The notes under the pieces were generated by a model, which had not been told where the DNA came from, ran no database searches, and saw nothing but the letters and a program-made list of their open reading frames with translations. From Heliopora coerulea (Eukaryota > Cnidaria > Anthozoa > Scleralcyonacea > Helioporidae), in assembly GCA_030142905.1 (NCBI GenBank), contig JASJOG010000342.1, positions 124,001 to 188,000 on the forward strand: a DNA stretch of 64,000 nt, written 5' to 3'. Position 1 is the first letter of the stretch, and every line of letters starts with the position of its first letter. A program made the translations under genes and the position numbers. This document shows positions 1-10,036 of this stretch, piece after piece.

Positions 1-389
1 TTCATGACGTCATATCGTCAAGTTACTGTAAACATGTTCGATTTTACCTAGCGTGAACTGCGAATCACATCTGCATCGTTTCCTTTACGCAACGATATTC
101 CACTGAAAATAGAGCTGAAAACAAACAGTCTGGGTTAGAGTGGTGGAGAGAGAAATTTTTCTTTACACGGCATTGAGCTGTATTTGATTGAATCGGGATG
201 GTCTTCTGATGATAAGGGCACTGATGACGTTCCTGCCCAAGAGTTCCATTATGTAGAGGATGAACCCAAACTATTTATTCACAATACAAATCAAACTGAA
301 GTGATACTAATTATTAGCAGGGATAGCAAGCAAGGATGTATAGCTCAATCTCTGGACATTTTTAGAGCTGCTATTGTTTGGGCTTATTA
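1..389. other. unrecognised left edge
   Basis: No gene can be named here. A 69-codon open frame at 184-393 on the plus strand is acidic and has no recognisable domain; its last codons run into the Penelope-like remnant. It could be part of an exon or of an older transposon, but nothing supports either. Confidence 0.3.
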
Positions 390-1035
390 TTGAGCTGAAT
401 GACTGCTTAACTTTTTGCCGGTAGAGAGTGAAACTCCCATGTGTCCTGAGATTTGAGCATGAAGATGTCGGTGAGTTTGGCCGAAATGCAACGCTCCACA
501 GCATTGATATTTGTATTGACAAACTATACGCAGTCTCATTTACATGGGGATTCTATAAATTAAAGTGGAAAAAACTGGACAGCCGTCTACCTGGCCCGAA
601 GATAATCCGCGAAGATATGTCAGGAAAAGCAGAAGAACATATTTTTTGGATTTGTGTCCGTATTTGTAAGAAATAGAAACCCTTAAAAGGGAGAGAAAAG
701 TTGACTATGGTTTCTGCGTGATGTTATCCATTAGCGTCTGGTGATTTACGGTAAAAATGCTTATCAAGAAAATCACGAATACAGAGATCAAGAAACACGT
801 CAGGAAAGTTATTACTGAGAACGATTTCTTTGAGTTTTTAGAATTCATGGTGGAAAAGGTGGTATGAAGAGCAGATTTTAAAGTAGCGATCAAGTAAAGT
901 GTTAATAAGACCTCGTTTAAAGGAAAGCGGAATGAAACTTTCAAAGTTGGTAAATAAACTGGTGAAAGTGGATTTTCGATAAACCGAGGTTGAAAAACCT
1001 TCAGAGCGATTAATTAAAATATCCAACATGTTCCC
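390..1035 (-). pseudogene. Penelope-like element, truncated minus copy (RT end plus GIY-YIG)
   Basis: Reading leftward on the minus strand, 1029-838 encodes the PLE reverse-transcriptase segment containing LDILINRSEGFSTSVYRK, followed by the start of the GIY-YIG endonuclease domain at about 600-400, which includes CCGALHFGQTHRH. PLEs encode a reverse transcriptase fused to a C-terminal GIY-YIG nuclease. The copy lacks its 5' part and the end of the nuclease domain and is split between frames, so it is dead. It matches the plus-strand copy next door and is arranged head to head with it. Confidence 0.8.
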
Positions 1036-1059
1036 GTGAACATGTTCTTCCCTTCCAGA

Positions 1060-2212
1060 ATTACTTGAATTTACAGCACCCTAATCTGACTCTCACTAGT
1101 GAACTTGAAACGAATTCTGCTCTCCCTTTCCTAGATATTTTAACTAATTGCTCTGAAGGCTTCTCAACCTCGGTGGCTCGGTTTATAGAAAACCCACTTT
1201 CACCGGTTTATTTACGAACTTTGACAATGTCATCCCGCTTTCCTTCAAACGAGGTCTCATTTACACTTTACTTGATCGCTACTTTAAAATCCGCTCTTCA
1301 TACCGCCTTTTCCACTCTGAACTCTTAAAATTCAAAGAAATCGTTCTCAATAATAGCTTTCCCGACGTGTTTTTTGATTGCTGTATTCGTGATTTTCTTG
1401 ATAAACTTTTTTACCGTAAATCACCAGACGCTAATGGACAACATAACGCAGAAACCATTGTCACCTTTTCTCTCCCTTTTAAGGGTTTCCACTGTTTACA
1501 AATACGGACACAAATCAAAAAATTATGTTCTGCTTTTCCTGACATATCTTTGCGGTTTATCTTCGGGCCAGGTAGACGACTGTCACAGTCCAGTTTCTTC
1601 CACTTTAAAGATAGAATCCCCATGTTAATGAGATCGCGTATAGTTTATCAATACAAGTGTCAATGCTGCGGAGCGTTATACTTCGGCCAAACTCACCGAC
1701 ATCTTAATACTCAAATTTCAAAACATGTGGAAATTTCACCCTGCACCGACAAAAAGCTAAGCAGACATTCACTCTCGAGCATTCTCGCTGATACTCATCA
1801 CACTAAACACCCAATCTTTCCTAACGACTTCTCCGTCATTTCTTCCGACCGCTCCGGTTCTAAACTTGAACTGGTGATTCAGAAAAGCTTGTTAATTTCT
1901 AAATTCAAACCCTCTCCAAATGAAAACATCTCTTCGATCCCGCTGTCCTTATTTTAGCACTGCATATATAATAGGCGTTTCTACTGTAAATGTCACTTTG
2001 TAATTTTGTTTCTTCATCGTTATTGGTTGATCTAATAATTAATTATTTACATGTAAATAGATATATTGCTGTTATCAATTCTGTAATTTTATCCACTCGA
2101 AAGATGATGCATGTGGCAACAAGACGTTAGTAAACCTTTATTCAAACTTACCGTTTGTCTCATTTATTCATGGGTTTCCACCATAAGATTTTGAGCTGGG
2201 CTCTTTATCGAT
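1060..2212 (+). pseudogene. Penelope-like element, truncated plus copy with 3' tail
   Basis: The segment 1065-1328 encodes the RT portion beginning NLQHPNLTLTSELE; a frameshift near 1170 breaks the RT reading. The 1367-1957 frame gives the GIY-YIG nuclease: residues RIVYQYKCQCCGALYFGQTH supply a GIY-YIG-like core (Y..C..Y-FGQT), and the protein ends SSIPLSLF, identical to the C-terminus of the copies at 47.5-49.4 kb. The noncoding tail to about 2212 ends in ttttgagctgggctct, the same terminal phrase found in those copies. It is 5'-truncated and inactive. Confidence 0.82.
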
Positions 2213-2410
2213 AATCAGGTTCTGGTTGCCATAAAATCGCTAGAATCGCCACTGGACCAAAATAGTCAGTGGCAACTACTGCGTGCTATATGTAAATCTG
2301 AGTGAGGTGTCTCAACACTTAACAACTTAAGGAAGGAAAGGCCAAGTTCGATATGAGAGATTTTACTTTTGTTATCGCAAGCACAGTTTGTCGTTTTACT
2401 TGCTGTTATT

Positions 2411-2547
2411 TACGGTGGCCCATAAGTGCAATACACAAAACTCAATTCGCATACACAAAACTCAATTGTGATTGAGTTTTGTGTATTGAGAATTGAGTTC
2501 CGTGTATGGGAGTTGAGTTTTGTGTATTGTATTTGTGGGCTACTGTA
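2411..2547. mobile_element. palindromic MITE with TA duplication
   Basis: The ends CGGTGGCCCA and TGGGCTACTG form inverted repeats flanked by TA on both sides, as for Tc1/mariner-type MITEs. Inside, the phrase ATACACAAAACTCAATT occurs twice on the left and in inverted, slightly varied form twice on the right, so nearly the whole 137 bp folds back on itself. There is no coding capacity. Confidence 0.7.
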
Positions 2548-2589
2548 GAATAAGGCTAGTCGTGTCAAGGAAACATCGTTTTTGGGTCA

Positions 2590-2895
2590 GAGAAATTTTT
2601 CAAATGAGAGAATACCTGGGAGGTTTTTTAACATTCTTGTTCCACAGCTTCGTCTGATGACAAAGAACAATTTTCCACTTGCTGAGGTAGTCATAAACTT
2701 GACTACCGATCGCCAAGATTGCCGCGATAGCTGCAACACCGTTTCCACATAATCGCTGTGATCGTTGAGATATAGAACATTTTCTATCTCAGAGATAGCG
2801 GTGATCACAAGGATCGCGACAAGAGTGGTTTTTATATAATCGCTGCGATCGTTGAACTGGTTTTTGAGCAACTGCAGCGATCGTAGCGATTAAAT
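2590..2895. repeat. repeat rich in gatcg/cgatc words
   Basis: Imperfect inverted words such as aatcgctgtgatcgttgag and ataatcgctgcgatcgttga recur at 2750-2890, and related words appear again at about 5010-5230. It looks like a decayed fold-back repeat. No gene is visible. Confidence 0.35.
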
Positions 2896-5470
2896 GGACA
2901 CTAGGCTTTGAATTCACTTCATTACTTCGACTTCAGTCGGCGCTTCGTACTAAGCAATGGATACATGTACGCCAAAGCGCAACTATTTTTAATGTATGAA
3001 TTCGCACGAGTAAAAGACCGGATTGGAGTCCGGCATCACTACGAAAATGCAGCTTATATTGCCAAACTCTTCAAGATTTGTGTGTTTTTAGCTCTGGTGT
3101 CTCAAGTCTAATTTAGTTCTGGTGATAATGTTGCGTAACTACGAATCACTTTTAGTTTCGATGGACATAAGACTGGAAGATGATCGCAATATGCAAGCAA
3201 AAATGACACCCCCTAACCAAGAATGTTTTCCAAAATTCTAAATATTTTTCTCTGTCTTGACATAGTTTAGCCATCGCTGGAATAGCCGCAGTAAGCTTCT
3301 ACTGAAGTACGACAACTTTACAGGGAAGTCTCAAATATTCTGAAACCGATTAAAAATTCCATCTTTAAAACAACAAAACCGATGGACAGTCATCACTTTA
3401 TATTTCCTGTTTCGGTTTTACCTCCAGAAATTGAAGAACTCAAAAGGAAAATCTTGGTCAACACATCTTATGCACGGTTTATTCGTAAGTTCCCATTATA
3501 CGATCGTTTTCCAGCAGTGATGTATTTTTCCATATAGCCTACAGGCTTCAGTATCGTATCGTATTTCATTATAGCAGACAATGAAAAGTACACTTCCCAA
3601 ATAACTGGAAATTCATCTTTCCTCCGGAAACAATGCTGGTCTTTATGCATGAAGGCTCATAAATAGTGAATGTGGCTTTAGCTGACAGCTGAGTTTCAGT
3701 TTCGCATCCATTTGGACCAAACTAATGTTGCAGTTTTTTTGTGGTATTTGGGACTTCTGGACCGCACTTAAATATCTGAATCCTTTTAGAATCGCACTCC
3801 TTTTAGACCGACTTACTAAAACCGGTGTTCATTGTTTAACGGATGAAACGCGTATCAGGAAAGGGATATACATTAAGTGTTCGAGGTATTGCCCCTTTCA
3901 AACATCAGGGATCGAAACGATCTACATGTAAACGTCCATAACTTGAGGCGAAACCATAAAATCATAGCTACCTCAAGTTAAGAAACACCGTAACAGTTTC
4001 TGTGAGCTTCATGTACCATAACGATCAGTATACTTACTATCCCAAACTGATTAAAACCGAAGTATCACGGATATCTTACGTTAATATACAGAAGAATGGG
4101 ATTTTAGTCATATGGATAGTACAGTTTATCCTGTTTAGGACGTTATTGTGGACAGATCCGTGACATTTGACGATTTTACACTCCATTCTTGGGTATGGTG
4201 TCATGAAACTATGTTTGTAATCTGCCAAATACTCCCTTAAGATTTGGTGACGAAGGCAGGCAAGAACTAGATAGCAACTAACGACGTTGGATAATTTTGT
4301 TGGTGTGTTTACATAGATGAAACACATAGGCGAAATGAAAAATATTGGAAGTTCTGACACCAACAATTTCGTCGTTTTGTGACCTTAAGAAATTATCAGT
4401 AACAGCATTGATTTTGATCACTGTAGAATTTGTGTTAGCCAATTTGCCGAGCTATTCACTATTTAAATTTATGTCCATACAACTGAACACAAAAACACAT
4501 TGACCTACCTCCTGGGTATTTTATCTTTAGCACTGCATTTTTCGTAGCAACGAAGTGGTGGTAATCACAGGAAAATCTTGGTTAAACATATCAAAGTTGC
4601 GGATTTTTGGAAAAGGTATTTCGAGAAAAGATAGGCCGTTGTATTCTTTCAAACAATCGGAAGTACCTAAAAAGCGAGTTCCCCCTTGTTCTCGAAGTGC
4701 ACATCGGGAAGGGGAAAGCCCCTGATAAAAACAACTACGCGTGTTTGATTAAGGTGATATGGATTGAACGGGTCTTTTCACTGATAGAATGAGGGCAGAT
4801 AATTATATTTGGACTACAGATAAAAAATGGATGGCCAATGTTATCAAATGTTTATTTCTTTTCTGTTTATGCATTCAAATTTAACATCATTGACAAGATT
4901 TTCGTTACAAAGGACCTCAAAGCGTTCGAGTAGTTGTCGTGGCCTGACACCGTCAGTGACAGTTAAAAGCATGAATAAAGCATGATTTTCATATGAGTAC
5001 CATTAGTCCTAACAAGTTGAGCAAAGCGACAAGATCGCTCCGGTTACTTCGGAGTGATTCAATAATCGCTGGCAGTGCAAGCGTTTGTAAATAATCCCAG
5101 CGACCGGTGCAAGTTTTGAAAGCTCGAGTTGATTCGATTTAGCGATCGAGATAGCTTTGATCGTTCAACATATCGTCTACGATTTCTATATGATCGCCGC
5201 GTTTGACTAGGTCTAGTTTTCAGCGATTTAGCGAGCTTATTGAAACCATGGTTGATGGATCGAAGGCACTTCAGGAATGAACTGATACTAGTTGCGAAAA
5301 AGACAATTCATGTGCCTTTGTACAGACAGAGCTACGATGGACATCACGGATAGGGTGACTACGAATTTAGAGTTTTATATACTGATGGAGCTAAACGCTA
5401 ACAGGAAATGTGGTATATCTGCATTTACATTCTTTGTGACCTCCATTGTGGAGCTTCCATACAGTGCGTA
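2896..5470. other. no recognisable gene
   Basis: Only short frames of 60-96 codons without domain signatures occur here. The segment 5010-5230 repeats the cgatc/gatcg words seen at 2.7 kb. No splice-linked exons could be assembled. Confidence 0.4.
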
Positions 5471-5477
5471 ACGGAGC

Positions 5478-5625
5478 TACAGGGGGCCCTTAGGAGATTT
5501 TCGTTCGGGGGCCCCTGTCACCCCCGTTTTTATAGACTTAGTGTAGACAATTTCAAGACTATAATTCTCAATTATCTTTACAGATTCATCGGGGGCCCCT
5601 TAGAGGTCGGGGGCCCTTAGGAGTT
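5478..5625. repeat. paired GGGGGCCC repeat
   Basis: The phrase gggggcccttaggag occurs at about 5485 (as gggggcccttaggaga) and again at about 5608, and ggggcccct occurs twice between them. The unit resembles the ends of a short nonautonomous repeat with direct and inverted G/C-rich blocks. Confidence 0.4.
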
Positions 5626-5807
5626 GCTCTAACCCTGACCATAGTCCGTTACGCCACTGCTTCCATATTATTCTTGAGTGTTCTTTGACTTTGTCGTGAA
5701 ACGCTACATGGATAGCTTCATGTGTAACTAACATTTTTTCCGTATTACGTGATGCCACACTTCTCACCAATTACGAATGGAAAACCTGAAGGTGGGCCGA
5801 ACACTCG

Positions 5808-5842
5808 AACATCGTTGGACAACATTCTTGTCCAACGATGTT
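5808..5842. repeat. perfect 15-bp stem hairpin
   Basis: The arms aacatcgttggacaa (5808-5822) and ttgtccaacgatgtt (5828-5842) are exact inverted copies separated by cattc. Outer words ggccga and tcggcc extend the symmetry, so this is probably the core of a small fold-back repeat. There is no run of T to suggest a terminator. Confidence 0.6.
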
Positions 5843-6419
5843 GTAGTGTTTACCTCGGCCTTACATTGGCTCGCATTTGTTAGTCCAAGTCAGTCAGGAT
5901 AATTCGCTTTCGGTCAGACATTTTGCCCAACACGTGAGAAGGTGCAACAAATGCAGGATTGTGTAGCCACTTTTCAAACACCACATTACGGAATAATCAA
6001 CCAGAAGTCCGATTCAGATTCGCTACCTCTGATGTTTGTGCTCTCGTGTTTTCGTCCACGGCCACTGTTCTGGCAAGCACCCTTGAAACTTGTTTAATCC
6101 TTTAATCTCTAACAGCGTATGTAGGCGCGCTTGAATGTATCCAAATAGGATTCGTGAACAGATTTCAATAGATTTTCAAAAGGATTTTGAAGAATGAGTG
6201 ATCTGTAATTTCTTTTGAAAAAGCCTACGGTGAAAGGGTTAACTCCTAGTTAACCTTGGTTTTGTTAGAAAAATCAAAAAATTAGAAAAAATAGCGGATT
6301 GTTACATTTGCGCTTTGGAAAATGATTGAAACAGCTTGGTGAGAGGTTAATTCTCCTGTATCAAAATCTCGTTGGGCGGAGACGCTTGCTGGGAACGTGG
6401 CGGCCGAGAAAATATCGAG

Positions 6420-6565
6420 TGTTTCATGTAGACACATAGATAACACAACATTCTTTATTTTACTCCATAGTTGTCACACTGTACATTGTCTGCTTCCTAT
6501 TCTCTGCACCGTGATGTTGCCACGTGACTACATAGCGTGAACAGGGGGGATAACGTATTGTAACA
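6420..6565 (-). repeat. Gypsy 3' LTR
   Basis: This is the 146-bp partner LTR. On the minus strand it starts TGTTACAATACG and ends ATGAAACA, the TG...CA ends expected of an LTR. Confidence 0.92.
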
Positions 6566-6576
6566 TTCCTTCCTCT
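6566..6576 (-). other. Gypsy polypurine tract
   Basis: The minus strand reads AGAGGAAGGAA directly before the 3' LTR, the position of the plus-strand primer in LTR retrotransposons. Confidence 0.75.
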
Positions 6577-6675
6577 AACAATAAACTAAGAACCAACACA
6601 AAAAAGTATTCCTTAGTAAAGTTAATGTTTTAAATGTATCTCCATCTCAGTGGTTTCCTATATAGAATAGAGTAT

Positions 6676-7400
6676 TCACTCATCAAAGCCAAATCGCTTC
6701 GGTGGAGTTATTGATGAACTAAGACGTGATCGGTAATGTTCAGTGGAATTACTCTCGAGTTCTTCAGAAAGATTATTGGTTGGAAGATCTGCTAAAGGAA
6801 CATCTTTTTGACCATCGGGGCATGTGGATTCAGATGATGTGATATCAGGTGTATCAGTTGGTAAACTTGCAAACTGCTCATCCGTCACCAGAAGGTCGTG
6901 GCGATTTCTTCTTCGTATTGTTCCTTTTTCTATTTCCACTATGAACGACCACGGTGTGTTCGCTTTCTTGATCACTTTTGCTTTCATTGGCCACGTGTTA
7001 TTTTCTCGGATACGAACTGTTGTTCCGTTGGGAATTTCCGGAAGATTTTTAGCCGTGCGATTGTAATAATACTTTACTCTTTCCCAACGAGGTTGTTGGA
7101 ATTTCGTGGGAACTTGGATGATTCTTTTCTCAGGCTTGTTAACAAGTGCTCTCAGATCTGGTAGATGAGTACGAATATTTCGACCCAAGAGCTTCTGCGC
7201 TGGAGACATCGAATCATTTGTGCTTGGAGCTGAACGGTGAGCCAGCAGGGCTAGATATGCATCTTCGTTCTGTCGTTGTGCTTTCGTAAATAACTTTTTG
7301 ATGGTTTTCACGGCGCTTTCGGTCATACCGTTAGACTTAGGGTGCTTAGGGCTTGATGTTACATGCTTGAATTACCAAGAAATTTCAAACTTTTTAAACT
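6676..7400 (-). pseudogene. Gypsy integrase, C-terminal part
   Basis: Residues PQFSSAEFKKFEISW, an in-frame stop, then HVTSSPKHPKSNGMTESAVK show the end of the DDE integrase core, followed by a C-terminal domain to 6676. The zinc-binding N-terminus and the first catalytic Asp are missing. The junction FTPG-PQFSS suggests recombination at a shared GPQ/PGPQ-like stretch. Integrase would insert the DNA copy; this one cannot. Confidence 0.88.
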
Positions 7401-7950
7401 CAGCACTTGAAAACTGAGGTCCGGGTGTAAAGCTTAGCTCTAGGTCGTACTTCTGCAATCGAAGGAGCATCCGTTGAATGCGCGGGGGAGCTTTGTTTAT
7501 ATTCCGTCGAAAGATGGTCTGCAAGGGTTTATGATCAGATTCGACAAGGAACGTTTGTCCATATACATACTGGTTAAAATGTTCCGTTCTATAAACCACA
7601 GCCAAGGTCTCTTTCTCTATTTGACTGTAGTTTTGCTCCGTTTTTGTCAATGCGCGACTTGCATAAGCGACGGGACACCAACTTGTATCACGCAACTGGA
7701 GAAGAACAGCACCCAGCCCTGACTTACTTGCATCGACTGATACTTTGATAGGAATATTGGGGTCAAAATACTTTAGTGTTGGACTCTTTGTCAGCAATTG
7801 TTGTAATTCCTTGAATTCCTTTGAATGTTCTTGAGTCCAGTTCCAATCTCCATCAGCTTCCAATAATTTCCGTAATTCAGATGTCTTGCTTGATAGGTTT
7901 GGAAAAAACTTCCCAAGGTAAGCTAGGATTGCAATAAAACGGTGTAACAC
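7400..7950 (-). pseudogene. Gypsy RT thumb and RNase H
   Basis: The frame contains FDPNIPIKVSVDASKSGLGA (the first catalytic Asp of the RNase H fold), YSQIEKETLAVVY (catalytic Glu) and VESDHKPLQTIF (Asp). RNase H removes the RNA strand of the RT hybrid. It is the best preserved part, but it fuses directly to late integrase sequence after FTPG because the intervening DNA is deleted. Confidence 0.9.
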
Positions 7951-7979
7951 CGATGCATTTTGGGGGACAGGAATGTTGA

Positions 7980-8690
7980 TTATTGCTTAAATTTTTGATG
8001 GATCAGCACATAAACCTTTGTCTGTAAATATGTGTCCCACATATTTGATTTCGTGGATGCCAAAGGAGCATTTGTTCTGTTAAGTTTTAGTCCTGATGAC
8101 TTACTTCTCTCTAACACTTTCCTTAAGTTGTTGCCATGCTCTTCTCGATTGGCTCCCCAAACGATAATATCATCTTGTATGTGAGCCATTCATTCGAGGC
8201 CATCGATTATTTCTGAGACGCGTTTGCTAAAAACCTCACAGGCACAATGGACTCCAAAAGGTAACCTCTTAAATTTATAGCAACCTAAGGGAGTATCAAA
8301 CGCCAATAAGTCGGCTGATTCGTTGTCTAGTTTAACTTGCCAATAGCCCGCACTTGCATCGAGTTTAGTAAAGATCTTCGCCCCAGCCATTTGAGACATT
8401 ATCTACTCAGCTGTTGGTAACTGTGAAAATTCACGCTTAATTACACGATTTAATCTTTCGGATCAAGGCATATTCGAATGTCACCATTTGATTTCTCTAC
8501 AATTACGATGCTGTTGACCCAATCCGTCGGGTGGTCAACCTTTTCGATTACCTCAAGTGATACCATTCTGTTTAGCTCAGCTTTCAACCTATTTTTCAAT
8601 GCAAACGGGACTCTTCGGGCAGGATGCACTACAGGCTTAATTGCAGGATCTATATCTATATGATAATATCCAGGTAAACAGCCAATGTCT
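7980..8690 (-). pseudogene. Gypsy reverse transcriptase (with stops)
   Basis: Fragments in order: fingers with HPARRVPFALKNRLKAEL and KSNGDIRICLDPKD (8640-8450), palm with FTKLDASAGYWQVKLD and FKRLPFGVHCA (8399-8190), and the catalytic region, where YxDD has become IQDD (8180). In-frame stops and a frameshift near 8100 divide the domain, so no active RT can be made. Confidence 0.88.
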
Positions 8691-9320
8691 CAAAAAACAT
8701 TTTTGTAGTGAGTAAGAATATCTGAATAACTTTCGTCAACTCCAACTTTGGAAACGCGTTTGATTAAATTGAGCTTTTCACATGTTTCCAGACCCAGTAA
8801 AGGGGTGGATTTGGTTGGAACTACGATAAATTGCACTGGATAACTTTTATTGGACCCGTTGGAGACCCAAGCGATGCACTTCCCTTTAACCGGAATGCTT
8901 CCTCCGTCATAAGCTGTGAGCTTGATTTTAGTGTGATGCAATCGAGGCTTCTTTTGTAAGGACCTATAAATATGCTCGGGAAGAGCATTCACTTGGGCGC
9001 CTGAATCCAGCATAAATGAGACAGGAGTTCTACAAGTGTCTAACGTTGTGAGCCATCTCTCTGACTCCATGGACCGACAAGGCTCTACTGAGTTGATGAA
9101 AAACGGTTCGTCTTCGTCTTGAGGGTTGTTGCAAACGCGGGGTTTTGGTTGTGCCGACGTATCCTTTCTGTTGTTGGCGTTGACGCCTAACAATTTGAAC
9201 GACGATTCATCATCTTCATCACTGCTTGATGAACTAAAATTATTTTGTTTCGTTACTTCAGACACAGGTTTTGATCGGCAAACAGAAACAAAGTGATTCA
9301 ATTTATTACATTTTTTGCAA
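8690..9320 (-). pseudogene. Gypsy zinc knuckle and aspartic protease
   Basis: The minus strand from 9320 encodes CKKCNKLNHFVSVC, a perfect CX2CX4HX4C zinc knuckle (nucleic-acid binding end of gag). It continues into a retropepsin-type protease with the active-site motif FMLDSGAQVNALP. The protease would cleave the polyprotein. The frame stays open through here but is cut off from intact gag and from RT. Confidence 0.85.
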
Positions 9321-9339
9321 CGGTGCTTCGATTCTGGAC

Positions 9340-9555
9340 CCTTGATGACGTCATATATATATATATAATAAGATCGTGTTTATAGGTAAATTTTTTACTT
9401 TAACACTAACTTTTTTACTTTAACCCAACTGCCGTCCGTTATGTCACTGTCTTTAATCTTCGTTACGTCAAAAACGTAAAGCTCAAGCATTTTAGGGGGC
9501 TCCTATCAAGTAGAGGCCCCGGGGCAAGTTGCCCCCCCCTCTCGGCGGCCCTGGG
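9340..9555. mobile_element. foreign insertion inside gag
   Basis: About 215 bp of non-gag sequence replaces the middle of gag. It contains a (TA)n run at 9352-9369, ttttttactttaac repeated twice, and a G/C-rich end with gaggccccggggcaagttgc. It is probably a short nonautonomous element combined with a deletion; the exact ends are not clear. Confidence 0.5.
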
Positions 9556-9853
9556 CGAAGAACCTGTACTTCATGTAGATGTTTTTTTTCGGAGACATGT
9601 ACTCGTCAAATTTCTTTAGCACTACGTCTAGCTTCATTGAGTCCTCTTCATTGTCAAATGTAAAGGTGTAATATACGTCTCTTGCCTTTTCGCCAACCGC
9701 TGTTAAAAGACGTGAACTTTTGACTTCGTTCGATTTGTCATGAGCTTCGGTCGCTGTCAAGTATAAATTGAACTCTGTTTTCCATTTGTTCCAATTTCCA
9801 CTCAGATTACCAGTAAAACTCAGTCCCTTAGGAGGAGGAAATTTTTCAGCCAT
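9556..9853 (-). pseudogene. Gypsy gag, N-terminal part
   Basis: The frame starts MAEKFPPPKGLSFTGNLSGN at 9853 and holds about 100 residues of capsid-type gag up to MKYRFFA. At about 9556 it runs into foreign G/C-rich sequence. Gag packages the element RNA. The start ATG lies 37 bp inside the PBS end of the LTR. The rest of the capsid is missing. Confidence 0.8.
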
Positions 9854-9874
9854 ATCGGACATAAAAACTGTATT

Positions 9875-9889
9875 GTTATCCTGACACCA
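9875..9889 (-). other. Gypsy primer-binding site
   Basis: Immediately inside the 5' LTR the minus strand reads TGGTGTCAGGATAAC. A PBS normally begins TGG, the complement of the tRNA CCA end. The priming tRNA was not identified. Confidence 0.6.
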
Positions 9890-10031
9890 TGTTTCATGTA
9901 GACACATAGATAACATTTTTTATTTTATTCCATATTTGTTACACTGCACATTGTCTGCTTCCTATTCTCTGCACCGTGATGTTGCCACACGACTACATAG
10001 CGTGAACAGGGGGGGATAACGTATTGTAACG
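9890..10031 (-). repeat. Gypsy 5' LTR
   Basis: This 142-bp LTR matches the 3' LTR over its length; the main difference is a shortened T-rich stretch near 9917. The outer terminal base is changed, so its minus-strand start reads CGTTAC where the other LTR has TGTTAC. Confidence 0.9.
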
Positions 10032-10036
10032 TCGAG

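Larger units (their letters stand above)
6420..10031 (-). mobile_element. Ty3/Gypsy LTR retrotransposon, complete ends, broken interior
   Basis: The element reads leftward. Its two LTRs (9890-10031 and 6420-6565) bound gag, protease, RT, RNase H and integrase sequence in the order typical of Ty3/Gypsy. It is flanked by an exact 5-bp target duplication, TCGAG, at 6415-6419 and 10032-10036. A TGG-starting primer-binding site abuts the 5' LTR and a purine tract abuts the 3' LTR. The interior has stops, a replaced gag segment and a deletion through integrase, so it cannot encode its own enzymes. Confidence 0.93.

Noticed and set aside
184..393. 69-codon acidic open frame
   Set aside because: No domain, no splice context, and its end overlaps the Penelope remnant; kept only as unrecognised sequence.
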